Origin: Gilvirhabdus luticola
Lineage (GTDB): Bacteria; Bacteroidota; Bacteroidia; Flavobacteriales; Flavobacteriaceae
Length of the DNA stretch: 64,000 bases
Direction: 5' to 3' (one strand)
Assembly (NCBI RefSeq): GCF_032583975.1
Contig: NZ_JAWHTF010000002.1
The stretch's first letter is position 1, and every line of letters begins with the position of its first letter. Below the pieces are notes generated by a model that was not told the DNA's origin, searched no databases, and saw only the letters and a list, made by a program, of their open reading frames with translations. Positions 43,737 through 52,491 of the stretch are shown here, in pieces. A program made the translations under genes and the position numbers.

Positions 43737-44741
43737 TTACCACTTAATAATGACGCTTCCCCAAGTAAAGCCGCTACCAAAAGCCGCTAAAACTACATTA
43801 TCACCATCCTTTATTTTTCCTTTTTCCCAAGCTTCTGTAAGTGCAATAATGACCGAAGCTGCCGTAGTATTTCCATATTTCATGATATTATTGAACACTT
43901 GATCATCACGTAATCCAAATTTTTTCTGAATAAATTGAGCTATACGTAAATTTGCCTGATGAGGAATAAGCATATCAATATCTTCTTTTTTAAGATTGTT
44001 TTTTTGTAAGCCTTCCTTTATAACTTCACTAAATCTTACAACGGCATGTTTAAAAACAAAAGTACCATCCATATAAGGAAAATATGAAATGTCTTCACCA
44101 TTAGATTCTATAATTTCTGGCACCCAATTTCCTATACTTGGAGAAGCAACAATTAATTTATCAGCATACTTACCTTCACTATGTAAATGCGTGGATAATA
44201 TTCCTCTAGTATTATCTTCTACTCTTGATAGTACACATGCTCCTGCGCCATCTCCAAAAATAACCGAAACGCCTCTACCTCTAGTTGTTTTGTCCAAGCC
44301 GTTTGAATGGTATTCGGAACCAACAACAAGAATGTTTTTATACATACCTGTTTTTATGAATTGATCTGCAGTAGCGATAGCATATACAAACCCAGAACAC
44401 TGATTTCTTACATCAAGTGCGCCTACTGTTTTCATTTCTAACATGTCTTGTATTTGTACACCACATCCAGGAAAATAATAATCCGGGCTCAAGGTTGCAA
44501 AAACAATAAAGTCTATATCATCTTTTGTTAATCCAGCTCGTTCTATAGCTATTCTAGAAGCTTTGGCTCCCATTACAGCTGTAGAATCATCTGTGCCCTT
44601 TTTAATCCATCTTCGTTCTTTAATTCCTGTTCGCTCCTGGATCCATTGATCATCCGTATCCATCATTTTTGACAAATCATCATTAGTAACAATGTTATCT
44701 GGCACGTAATATCCTAATCCTACAATTTTTGAATTATACAT
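43737..44741 (-). CDS. 3-oxoacyl-ACP synthase III-like enzyme (FabH family)
   Basis: A 334-residue thiolase-fold enzyme. The catalytic residues are in the FabH order: C115 (VRNQCSGFVYA), H in PHQANLRIAQF and N in KYGNTTAAS. FabH starts fatty-acid synthesis by condensing acetyl-CoA or branched acyl-CoA with malonyl-ACP. The KS III group also includes PqsD- and BioZ-like enzymes and the Bacteroidota often have several copies, so a housekeeping fabH is not certain. It is transcribed alone, divergent from the aldehyde dehydrogenase. Confidence 0.88.
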   Translation of the reverse strand: MYNSKIVGLGYYVPDNIVTNDDLSKMMDTDDQWIQERTGIKERRWIKKGTDDSTAVMGAKASRIAIERAGLTKDDIDFIVFATLSPDYYFPGCGVQIQDMLEMKTVGALDVRNQCSGFVYAIATADQFIKTGMYKNILVVGSEYHSNGLDKTTRGRGVSVIFGDGAGACVLSRVEDNTRGILSTHLHSEGKYADKLIVASPSIGNWVPEIIESNGEDISYFPYMDGTFVFKHAVVRFSEVIKEGLQKNNLKKEDIDMLIPHQANLRIAQFIQKKFGLRDDQVFNNIMKYGNTTAASVIIALTEAWEKGKIKDGDNVVLAAFGSGFTWGSVIIKW

Positions 44742-44773
44742 AAACTAAATATTAATAATTGGAGTTTTTTTAG

Positions 44774-44781
44774 CAAATATA
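44774..44781 (-). promoter_or_regulatory. Candidate -7 box for the FabH-like gene
   Basis: On the minus strand TATATTTGC, an exact TAnnTTTGC match, 32 bases before the ATG at 44741. No TTG at the proper distance was seen. Confidence 0.45.
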
Positions 44782-44904
44782 AATGAATAGTAAATTTAAG
44801 AATAAATTATGGTCTTTGAAGTTTAAAGATGTATTTGTTATAGGTATTGTAATTATTTATATCTTTTAATTCGAAATTGTTTGACTTACAAAAAACCTAA
44901 ATTA

Positions 44905-46314
44905 ATGGATTACAGTAACAATCGTTATTTCGATTTGTTCAGAAAGCAAAAAGAAAATCAATATAAAGTTGCAAATACTAATTATAAAGGGCGCACAAAA
45001 AAGTTAGTTGCAATTAAACACGCTATAGAAGTAACTTACAAAGATCAAATAAGAGAAGCTTTGTATAATGATTTTAAGAAGCCTTTTGCAGAAACCGACC
45101 TTACAGAAATCTACCAAATAATTGGTGAAATAAAGCATGCCAAAAAATATTTGAAATCTTGGATGTCTAATCATAAAGTGAGTACACCTTTAGCTTTATT
45201 TGGAACCTCATCATGGTATAAATATGAACCTAAAGGCGTGTGTTTGATTATTTCTCCTTGGAACTATCCTCTTAATTTAACTTTTGATCCTTTAGTTTCT
45301 GCAATTGCCGCTGGAAATACCGTAATTATAAAACCATCTGAATTAACACCAAATATCTCTAGTGTAATGGCTAAAATCATCAAAGATTTATTTCATGAAA
45401 ATGAAGTTGCTTTGATTCAGGGTGAAGTAGAAACCTCACAAGAATTATTAAAACTACCTTTTAATCATATTTTCTTTACAGGTTCACCAAAAGTTGGAAA
45501 GATTGTCATGGAAGCTGCTGCCAAAAATTTAAGTTCTGTTACATTAGAACTTGGAGGAAAATCACCAACAATAATTGACGAAACGGCAAATATCAAATCA
45601 GCTGTTAAAAAAATAGTTTGGGGCAAATTTTTAAACAATGGGCAAACCTGTGTTGCTCCCGATTACATCTTAATTAATGAAACTATTAAAGATGATTTTA
45701 TTCAAAGTTTTAAAACACAATTAGAACATTTTTTTACTAAAGATGTCATTAATTCAAATTCCATTTGTCGAATTTTGAATTCAGACCATTTTGATAGACT
45801 CATAAACCATTTAGAAAATGCAAAATCCAAGAATGCAACTATTGAAATTGGTGGAAAAAGTGATTCTGACAAAAATTTTCTAGAACCTACGGTTATCTCA
45901 AACTTACCTGAAGATGCATCTTTATTAGAGAGTGAGATATTTGGCCCTATACTTCCAATTAAAACTTACAAAACTCTTTATGAAGCAATAAACTATATCA
46001 ATTCCAAAGAAAAGCCATTATCTCTTTACATATATAGCAGTAACAAAAAAAATATTGATTTTATTTTAAATAATACAAGAGCTGGAACTACATGCATTAA
46101 CAACAATTTATTGCAAGCTTCTAATCATTATTTACCTTTTGGTGGCTCCAATAATAGTGGCATGGGTAAGTCTCATGGCTTTTTCGGTTTTCAAGAATTT
46201 TCCAATACACGAGCTATATTAAAACAAAACTTTAAAGGTTTTATTGAGAATTTTTATCCACCATACACTAGTGCTAAACAAAAATTAATTGATTTGACCA
46301 TTAAATGGTTTTAG
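44905..46314 (+). CDS. Aldehyde dehydrogenase, fatty-aldehyde type
   Basis: A 469-residue NAD(P)-dependent aldehyde dehydrogenase with the short class-3 architecture. Catalytic C249 (NNGQTCVAPD) and general base E215 (TLELGGKSP) are both present, and SPWNYPLNL lines the cofactor site. The C-terminus keeps hydrophobic residues (FIENFYPPYTSAKQK), as in fatty-aldehyde dehydrogenases. I used the ATG at 44905; an in-frame TTG at 44881 would add eight residues. It oxidises aliphatic aldehydes to acids. Confidence 0.9.
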   Translation: MDYSNNRYFDLFRKQKENQYKVANTNYKGRTKKLVAIKHAIEVTYKDQIREALYNDFKKPFAETDLTEIYQIIGEIKHAKKYLKSWMSNHKVSTPLALFGTSSWYKYEPKGVCLIISPWNYPLNLTFDPLVSAIAAGNTVIIKPSELTPNISSVMAKIIKDLFHENEVALIQGEVETSQELLKLPFNHIFFTGSPKVGKIVMEAAAKNLSSVTLELGGKSPTIIDETANIKSAVKKIVWGKFLNNGQTCVAPDYILINETIKDDFIQSFKTQLEHFFTKDVINSNSICRILNSDHFDRLINHLENAKSKNATIEIGGKSDSDKNFLEPTVISNLPEDASLLESEIFGPILPIKTYKTLYEAINYINSKEKPLSLYIYSSNKKNIDFILNNTRAGTTCINNNLLQASNHYLPFGGSNNSGMGKSHGFFGFQEFSNTRAILKQNFKGFIENFYPPYTSAKQKLIDLTIKWF

Positions 46315-46358
46315 ACATCAGTTTTAAAAGCCATTTGGCCTATTATCTTCCCTTTTCA

Positions 46359-46401
46359 GTGTCAGTTTGTCACATTTTCTAAATTGGCATTTTTGTTGCC
46401 A
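46359..46401 (+). promoter_or_regulatory. Sigma-54-like -24/-12 promoter with an upstream dyad, before htpG
   Basis: TTGGCATTTTTGTTGCC (46384-46400) fits the sigma-54 pattern TGGCA-N5/6-TTGC: GG at 46386-46387 and GC at 46398-46399 are exactly 12 bases apart. Eleven bases upstream is a dyad GTGTCAGTTTGTCAC (46359-46373), GTGnCAnnnTGnCAC in form. The expected start (about 46411) gives a 35-base leader before the htpG ATG. No TAnnTTTG box with a TTG at the right distance is seen. Confidence 0.5.
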
Positions 46402-46445
46402 TTCCTTTGAACAGAATTATAAATCATATTAAAACTTAAAATATT

Positions 46446-48356
46446 ATGGCAAAAGGAAATATCAATGTTTCAGTAGAAAACATCTTCCCTTTAATTAAAA
46501 AATTCCTGTACAGCGATCATGAAATCTTTTTACGCGAGCTTATAAGTAATGCGACAGATGCAACTATGAAGTTGAAACATCTTACTAATATTGGTGAAGC
46601 CAAAGTAGAATATGGTAATCCACAAATTGAAGTTAAGGTAGATAAGAAGAAAAAACAACTTCATATCATAGATCAAGGTATTGGTATGACGGCTGAAGAA
46701 GTTGAAAAATACATCAATCAAATCGCTTTTTCTGGTGCTGAAGAATTTCTAGACAAATACAAAGACAAAGTTGACGATGCTGGAATAATTGGGCATTTTG
46801 GACTTGGGTTTTATTCGGCATTCATGGTTGCTGACAAAGTTGAAATCATTACAAAATCTTATAAAGACGAACCAGCAGCACATTGGACATGCGATGGTTC
46901 GCCAGAATTTTCATTGGTTAAGGCCAAGAAAAAAGAAAGAGGCACTGAGATCATTCTACATATTGCTGATGATGAAAAAGAATTTCTTGAAGAATCAAAA
47001 ATTCGTGAACTTTTATTAAAGTATAATAAGTTTATGCCTATTCCAATCAAGTTTGGAACCAAAGAAATAAACGATCCTAACTTTACTCCAAAAACTAAAA
47101 AAGACAAAGACGGTAAAGAAACAACAGAACCTCATAAAAAAATTACCGTTAATGATATCATTAACAACACAAATCCAGCATGGACAAAACAACCAACGGA
47201 TTTAAAAGATGAAGATTACAAAGACTTCTATCGCGAGTTGTATCCAATGCAGTTCGAAGAACCTTTATTCAACATTCACTTGAATGTAGATTATCCATTC
47301 AACTTAACAGGCATCTTGTATTTCCCAAAGATGACCAACGATTTAAACATTCAGAAAGACAGAATTCAACTGTATCAAAATCAGGTTTTTGTAACCGATA
47401 ACGTTGAAGGAATCGTACCAGAATTCTTAACCATGTTAAGAGGTGTAATTGATTCGCCAGATATTCCATTAAATGTATCTCGTAGTTACTTACAAGCCGA
47501 TGGAGCTGTTAAGAAGATTTCCTCTTACATTACAAGAAAAGTGGCGGATAAGTTGAAATCACTTTTCAATAATAATCGTGAAGATTTTGAGAAAAAATGG
47601 GACGACATCAAAATTGTCATCGAGTACGGTATGCTTTCTGAAGAAAAATTCTTCGAAAAAGCTGATGATTTTGCTTTGTACCCAACAGTAGATGGTAAAT
47701 ATTACATCTATGACGAATTATATAACAAAATAAAAGCCAAACAAACAGACAAGGACGATAAGCTTGTTATTCTGTATGCTTCAGATAAAGATGCTCAACA
47801 CAGTTATATAGAAGCTGCAAAAGCCAAAGGGTATGAAGTCTTATTTTTAGATTCTCCTATTGTCTCTCACTTAATGCAGAAATTAGAAACTACAAAGGAA
47901 AAGATTTCTTTTGCTAGAGTTGATGCAGACCATATTGATAATTTAATTAAGAAAGAAGATACTAAAATTTCTAAATTATCTGATGAACAGAAAAAACAAC
48001 TGGATGAACTATTAAAAGAAGTCATCCCTTCAGAAAAGTTTATGGTTCAATTAGAACCAATGGATAGTACTGCATCTCCTTTTATAATTACGCAGCCAGA
48101 GTTTATGCGTAGAATGAAAGAAATGCAACAAACTGGAGGTGGTGGCATGTTTGGTATGGGCAATATGCCAGACATGTACAACTTGGTCGTGAATACAAAT
48201 CACGAATTAGTTAATGAAATTATTAATACCAAAACTAGAAAGAAACAAGAACGCTTAATAAATCAAAGTTTAGATTTAGCACGTTTATCTCAAGGTTTGC
48301 TTAAAGGTGAAGAATTAACCAATTTCATTAAGCGTAGTTACGAAATGATAAAATAG
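46446..48356 (+). CDS. htpG: Heat shock protein HtpG (Hsp90)
   Basis: A 636-residue chaperone ATPase. The GHKL nucleotide site is intact: E31/N35 in LRELISNATDA, DQGIGMT (about 77-83) and the GHFGLGFYSAF lid. The middle and dimerisation domains are complete, with KRSYEMI at the end. The charged linker of eukaryotic Hsp90 is represented by a short Lys/Asp/Glu-rich segment (PKTKKDKDGKETTEPHKK). It helps fold client proteins under stress, and the gene ends with a terminator. Confidence 0.97.
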   Translation: MAKGNINVSVENIFPLIKKFLYSDHEIFLRELISNATDATMKLKHLTNIGEAKVEYGNPQIEVKVDKKKKQLHIIDQGIGMTAEEVEKYINQIAFSGAEEFLDKYKDKVDDAGIIGHFGLGFYSAFMVADKVEIITKSYKDEPAAHWTCDGSPEFSLVKAKKKERGTEIILHIADDEKEFLEESKIRELLLKYNKFMPIPIKFGTKEINDPNFTPKTKKDKDGKETTEPHKKITVNDIINNTNPAWTKQPTDLKDEDYKDFYRELYPMQFEEPLFNIHLNVDYPFNLTGILYFPKMTNDLNIQKDRIQLYQNQVFVTDNVEGIVPEFLTMLRGVIDSPDIPLNVSRSYLQADGAVKKISSYITRKVADKLKSLFNNNREDFEKKWDDIKIVIEYGMLSEEKFFEKADDFALYPTVDGKYYIYDELYNKIKAKQTDKDDKLVILYASDKDAQHSYIEAAKAKGYEVLFLDSPIVSHLMQKLETTKEKISFARVDADHIDNLIKKEDTKISKLSDEQKKQLDELLKEVIPSEKFMVQLEPMDSTASPFIITQPEFMRRMKEMQQTGGGGMFGMGNMPDMYNLVVNTNHELVNEIINTKTRKKQERLINQSLDLARLSQGLLKGEELTNFIKRSYEMIK

Positions 48357-48658
48357 TTGACGCGCTGAAAATATTCAGCATCCTATTATATATAAAACCA
48401 CTTCAAATTAGAAGTGGTTTTTTTATACTCATTTAAAAAGGCGTTTTATTCACTAAAAAAAACAGCATTCAATAAATGTATTATTTAACAGACAAATTCA
48501 AACAAAATGATGTTATGATGTATAATTAAATGTTGAAAACGATATTGTTACAACCTATACAATAGAAATAACTAAAAGTTAAATAATTGTGAAAGACATA
48601 TAATAGTTTTCTCAGGATAATTAACTTGAATGCATAACAAGATTAAGTATCTTTAAAA
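48357..48658. other. Gene-free stretch after htpG
   Basis: These 302 bases carry a small hairpin (GCTGAA, AATA, TTCAGC at 48364-48379), the htpG terminator (48394-48426) and AT-rich sequence with no reading frame of interest. TATCTTTA at 48649-48656, with TTG 19 bases upstream, is a possible promoter for the SGNH hydrolase, but it leaves essentially no leader. Confidence 0.5.
48394..48426 (+). terminator. Terminator after htpG
   Basis: Stem AAAACCACTTC (48394-48404) / GAAGTGGTTTT (48411-48421) with loop AAATTA and a T tail. Confidence 0.88.
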
Positions 48659-49333
48659 ATGATGAAATTGCTAAAAATTGCATTAATATTATTCACGTGT
48701 TTTAGTTCTTACAACTGTTCCAACAATACTTCAAAAGCTGAAGCGCCAAGTGAAACCTATATTGATGTCAATTTAAATATTGATAATCTAGACGACACAG
48801 ATTACAATATTCTGTTTATTGGCAACAGTCTTACTTATACAAACAACCTACCCAAATTAATAAAGCAAAAAGCAAGTGAAAAAGGCATAAACCTTGGTAT
48901 TAAAACAATTGCAAAGCCCAACTATGCTATTTTAGATCATTGGGCAGAAGGTGATGTACAACAATACATTAAAAGCAAAAAATTCGACTATGTAATTATA
49001 CAGCAAGGACCTTCCTCACAACAAGAAGGCAGAGAGATGCTTATTGAAGGTGGAAAAAAATATGCTGAATTATGTGCTGCAAATAATACAAAACTCTGCT
49101 ACTTTATGGTTTGGCCTTCATTAACGTACTACTATACTTTTGATGATGTTATAAAAAATCATGAAGACGCTGCATCAATAAATAATGCCATTTTATGTCC
49201 TGTTGGTATCATCTGGAAAGACCATTTTGATGCTACGAACGAATTTGATTATTATAGTTCAGATGGATTTCACCCTTCATTATTAGGAAGTCAAATTGCA
49301 GCCAATGTTATTGTGGCTACCCTTTTCAACTAG
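48659..49333 (+). CDS. SGNH/GDSL-hydrolase-like lipoprotein
   Basis: A 224-residue exported protein; cysteines at 14 and 20 are both possible lipidation sites. The SGNH fold is shown by ILFIGNSLTYTNNL (about 52-65, serine S57), VIIQQGPSSQQ with the later block, and the catalytic aspartate-histidine pair in DGFHPS (about 206-211). It probably hydrolyses an acyl ester from a carbohydrate or lipid. Position next to the sulfur cluster is likely coincidental, since 211 bases with a regulatory palindrome lie between them. Confidence 0.8.
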   Translation: MMKLLKIALILFTCFSSYNCSNNTSKAEAPSETYIDVNLNIDNLDDTDYNILFIGNSLTYTNNLPKLIKQKASEKGINLGIKTIAKPNYAILDHWAEGDVQQYIKSKKFDYVIIQQGPSSQQEGREMLIEGGKKYAELCAANNTKLCYFMVWPSLTYYYTFDDVIKNHEDAASINNAILCPVGIIWKDHFDATNEFDYYSSDGFHPSLLGSQIAANVIVATLFN

Positions 49334-49412
49334 TCAAGTATCCAAAAACATTTAACTTATATACTACTCCTTTAACTTGCTTTTCTGTGGTTAATATAAA
49401 CCGTTTCTCTTG

Positions 49413-49428
49413 TGTAACTTTTGTTACA
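49413..49428 (+). promoter_or_regulatory. Perfect TGTAAC-N4-GTTACA palindrome (CRP/FNR-family operator candidate)
   Basis: TGTAAC TTTT GTTACA is a perfect 16-base palindrome in the gap upstream of the sulfur cluster, 116 bases before the FadL-like ATG. A weak -7 box TAATTTTA at 49472-49479 would put it about 65 bases above the start. The spacing and symmetry match CRP/FNR-type regulators of Bacteroidota; which one is unknown. Confidence 0.5.
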
Positions 49429-49544
49429 TAACCTACTGATATTTATCATATTAAATCATCACATAACGAGGTAATTTTATAATCCATTAAAAGGGGAAAT
49501 AATCAAACAATATTTTAAATATATGTTTATAAAATAAAAATATC

Positions 49545-50888
49545 ATGAGAACAATTTTATTAAAATTATGTGTCTTACTATTTAGCACTTCACTAATCGC
49601 ACAAAGTGGTCATGTTTTACAAGGTGTAGGATCAGTAAATATGTCGATGGGTGGTGCTGCAACTGGGCAACCTCTGGACATTTCAGGTGCTTTACAATGG
49701 AATCCAGCATCTATTTCAACATTTGACGAAACCGTATTAAGCTTTGACATTGGATTATTCTTTTCTTCTCCAGTATTATATTCTACTGTTCCAGAATTCG
49801 ATAATATGGGACAGCCTACAGGAAATTTCTTTTCTGGAAAAACAAAAGATGATAGAGGAACATCACCAATGCCAGCATTGTCTGTTGTTTGGAGTAAAGA
49901 AAACAGCAAACATACTTTTGGTGCTTCAGCATTTGGCATAAGTGGTTTTGGTGTTACTTTCCCTGAAAGTATGACCAATCCAATAAATATGCCTCAAAGT
50001 ATGGGTGGCTTTGGCAGAGTAGAATCAGATTATATTTTACTCCAAATAGGTTTTGCTTGGGCCTACCAATTATCAGATAATTTTTCTATCGGTGTTCAAC
50101 CCAATTTCGATTATGCAACATTAGAGTTAATGCCTAATCCAACGGCTAATCCAAATATGGCTGGTTATCCATCGACCGATAAAGCTGCAGCAACTGGTTT
50201 TGGAGCACAATTTGGAATATTCTATGATTCCCATAAAGGATTTAAAGCTGGTGCGTCATATAAAACAACACAGTCGTTTAGTGATTTCGAGTTTGATAAT
50301 ACCTATTTAGATGATTCTAAAAGTAAAAATGAATTTAACATGGATTACCCTGCAATCTTTTCTGTAGGTGTAGGCTATTCCCAAACTAATTTTGATCTAG
50401 CATTGGATTATAGATATGTTGATTATGAAAATACAGACGGATTTTCCACAGCAGGATGGACTCAATCCGCTTCAGTAAAAGGATTTGGTTGGGAAAGTAT
50501 TTCAATAATATCAGCTGGAATACAATATAAAGGCGTTAATAAGCTCCCTATTAGATTGGGATATACATATAATACAAATCCTATCAGTTCAGATGTTGCT
50601 TTTTTTAATATACCAGCAACCGCAATTAATCAAAATGCTTTTCAAGTAGGACTTACTTATCAAGTTAATGATAATTTTAATTTGAACGCAGTTTACCATC
50701 ATGGCGCTAGTGAAGGCAAAACATCTGGCCCACTACTTAATCCAATGTTTGCACAAAGTTTTCCTCCTTATGGAGCAATCCCTCAAAGTGATGTCTCTTA
50801 CGACATGACTACAGATTTGATCATGGTAGGATTTAACTACACATTTAAGAGTAAAGAGAAAGAAAATATAGATAATAAAAATCAATAA
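49545..50888 (+). CDS. FadL/OmpP1-family outer-membrane transporter
   Basis: A 447-residue outer-membrane protein with a signal peptide (about 1-18) and a FadL-type start GHVLQGVGSVNMSMGGAATG. The rest is a beta-barrel, closing with YDMTTDLIMVGFNYTFK. FadL proteins import hydrophobic molecules such as fatty acids or aromatics. The gene sits one base upstream of the SQR-like gene, so it is part of the sulfur cluster. A role in bringing hydrophobic sulfur compounds (elemental sulfur, polysulfanes) across the outer membrane is suggested by context only. Confidence 0.88.
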   Translation: MRTILLKLCVLLFSTSLIAQSGHVLQGVGSVNMSMGGAATGQPLDISGALQWNPASISTFDETVLSFDIGLFFSSPVLYSTVPEFDNMGQPTGNFFSGKTKDDRGTSPMPALSVVWSKENSKHTFGASAFGISGFGVTFPESMTNPINMPQSMGGFGRVESDYILLQIGFAWAYQLSDNFSIGVQPNFDYATLELMPNPTANPNMAGYPSTDKAAATGFGAQFGIFYDSHKGFKAGASYKTTQSFSDFEFDNTYLDDSKSKNEFNMDYPAIFSVGVGYSQTNFDLALDYRYVDYENTDGFSTAGWTQSASVKGFGWESISIISAGIQYKGVNKLPIRLGYTYNTNPISSDVAFFNIPATAINQNAFQVGLTYQVNDNFNLNAVYHHGASEGKTSGPLLNPMFAQSFPPYGAIPQSDVSYDMTTDLIMVGFNYTFKSKEKENIDNKNQ

Positions 50889-50889
50889 A

Positions 50890-52134
50890 ATGAAAGAGTT
50901 ACTCATATTAGGAGCAGGAACGTCTGGAACAATGATGGCTAATCATTTACGAAGAGCTTTACCAAAAAAAGCTTGGAACATAACAATCGTAGATCAAGAA
51001 AAAACACATTATTATCAGCCAGGTTTCTTATTCCTGCCTTTTGACCTTTATAAAACAAAAGATGTCAAAAAGAAAATTGATAAGTTTATTCCTAAAGGAG
51101 TAAATCTTATTCAGGAAAAAATAAATCGAATTGATAAAGATAACGATACTGTAATTCTAAAAAACAATAAATCTCTTGAGTACGATATTTTAATCATTGC
51201 AACTGGAACCAATATTGCTCCTCAAGAAATTGAAGGTATGTTAGGCAATCATTGGCATAAATCTGTTTTTGATTTTTACACCTTTGAAGGTGCTCGAAAT
51301 TTACGGAACAAATTAAGAACCTGGAAAGGTGGTAAACTTGTTGTTCATATTGCTGAAATGCCAATTAAATGCCCTGTTGCTCCATTAGAATTCGCATTTT
51401 TGGCAGACTCCTATTTTATTAATAAAGGCATAAGAGAAAAAGTAGATATTACTTTTGTAACACCAATGTCTGGCGCATTTACAAAACCAAAAGCCACAGA
51501 AGCACTTGAATATTTATTAAAACAAAAAAACATTAAAGTAGTTCCCGATTTTAATATAGAGCATGTTGATGGAGAAAATAAAAAGATTGTAGACTACGCA
51601 GAGCAAGAAGTGGAGTACGATCTTTTAGTCACAGTTCCTACAAATATGGGAGATGAAATGATAGAACGTTCTGGTTTTGGAGACGAATTAAATTATGTCC
51701 CAACCGATAAAGCTACACTTCAAACAATGGTAAAAGATAATATCTTTGCTATTGGAGATGCCACCAATATTCCAGCATCTAAAGCTGGTTCTGTAGCTCA
51801 CTTTGAAGCAGAGATTCTAACAGAAAACATAAAACGTTTTATCAAAAGTAAAGAACTTAAAAAAGAGTTTGATGGTCATGCCAACTGCTTTATTGAAACT
51901 GGACATGGCAAAGCTTTACTTATAGATTTCAATTACACTCAAGAACCTGTAAAAGGAACATTCCCTTTTGCTGGCATCGGACCTTTAAGCCTATTAAAAG
52001 AAACTTACATGAATCACATGGGTAAGTTAGCATTCCGTTGGATTTATTGGAATATGCTCATAAAAGGAAAACATATTCCATTTGTATCTGCAACTATGGA
52101 TACAGCTGGAAAACAAATAGAAGAAGCAGTTTAA
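50890..52134 (+). CDS. Sulfide:quinone oxidoreductase-like flavoprotein
   Basis: A 414-residue FAD-dependent oxidoreductase. The Rossmann site is LLILGAGTSGTMMA (5-18), the second part of FAD binding is FAIGDATNIPASKAGS (286-301), and the C-terminal amphipathic end suits membrane contact. Two conserved redox cysteines are present: C161 (PIKCPVAPLEF) and C333 (HANCFIETG), the pair that carries the sulfur chain in sulfide:quinone oxidoreductases. The third cysteine of type I enzymes is absent, as in types III and V. It oxidises sulfide and passes electrons to quinone; the product would be a persulfide. It is directly followed by tusE-like and dsrE-like genes. Confidence 0.85.
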   Translation: MKELLILGAGTSGTMMANHLRRALPKKAWNITIVDQEKTHYYQPGFLFLPFDLYKTKDVKKKIDKFIPKGVNLIQEKINRIDKDNDTVILKNNKSLEYDILIIATGTNIAPQEIEGMLGNHWHKSVFDFYTFEGARNLRNKLRTWKGGKLVVHIAEMPIKCPVAPLEFAFLADSYFINKGIREKVDITFVTPMSGAFTKPKATEALEYLLKQKNIKVVPDFNIEHVDGENKKIVDYAEQEVEYDLLVTVPTNMGDEMIERSGFGDELNYVPTDKATLQTMVKDNIFAIGDATNIPASKAGSVAHFEAEILTENIKRFIKSKELKKEFDGHANCFIETGHGKALLIDFNYTQEPVKGTFPFAGIGPLSLLKETYMNHMGKLAFRWIYWNMLIKGKHIPFVSATMDTAGKQIEEAV

Positions 52135-52157
52135 TAATTATATAAATTTTAAAAATC

Positions 52158-52466
52158 ATGGAAAAAACATATGCAAACGTTATTATAGATTGTAATGACG
52201 AAGGATACTTAAAAAATTTTCAGCAATGGAATCAAGAAGTTGGATTGGAAATAGCAAATGAAGAAGGCATCGCAATGACAGGCAGACATTGGGAAGTTAT
52301 TGAATACCTTCAAGATCAATACAGAAAAGAAGTGCCATTAAGTATTAGAAAAATTGGTAAAAGTGGTGTGGTAAGCATTAAGGAATTTTATCAATTGTTC
52401 CCTAAAGGACCTTTGAAAATTTCCAGTAAAATAGCTGGAATTCCAAAACCTGTGAGTTGTATATAA
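52158..52466 (+). CDS. TusE/DsrC-family sulfur carrier
   Basis: A 102-residue protein matching TusE/DsrC over its length: DEGYLKNFQQW, GIAMTGRHWEVIEYL, FPKGPLKISSKIAG and the C-terminal PKPVSCI. The penultimate C101 is the sulfur-carrying cysteine. The second cysteine of true DsrC, eleven residues earlier, is serine (S90), so it is of the single-cysteine (TusE-like) type. It lacks the short insertion before the FPKGP block. It probably accepts sulfane sulfur from the SQR product. It lies 23 bases after the SQR-like gene. Confidence 0.9.
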   Translation: MEKTYANVIIDCNDEGYLKNFQQWNQEVGLEIANEEGIAMTGRHWEVIEYLQDQYRKEVPLSIRKIGKSGVVSIKEFYQLFPKGPLKISSKIAGIPKPVSCI

Positions 52467-52491
52467 TTAAATTATTTAAAATACTAATAAA

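Noticed and set aside
46859..47107. Antisense frame within htpG
   Set aside because: Fully inside htpG and explained by codon bias of the real gene.
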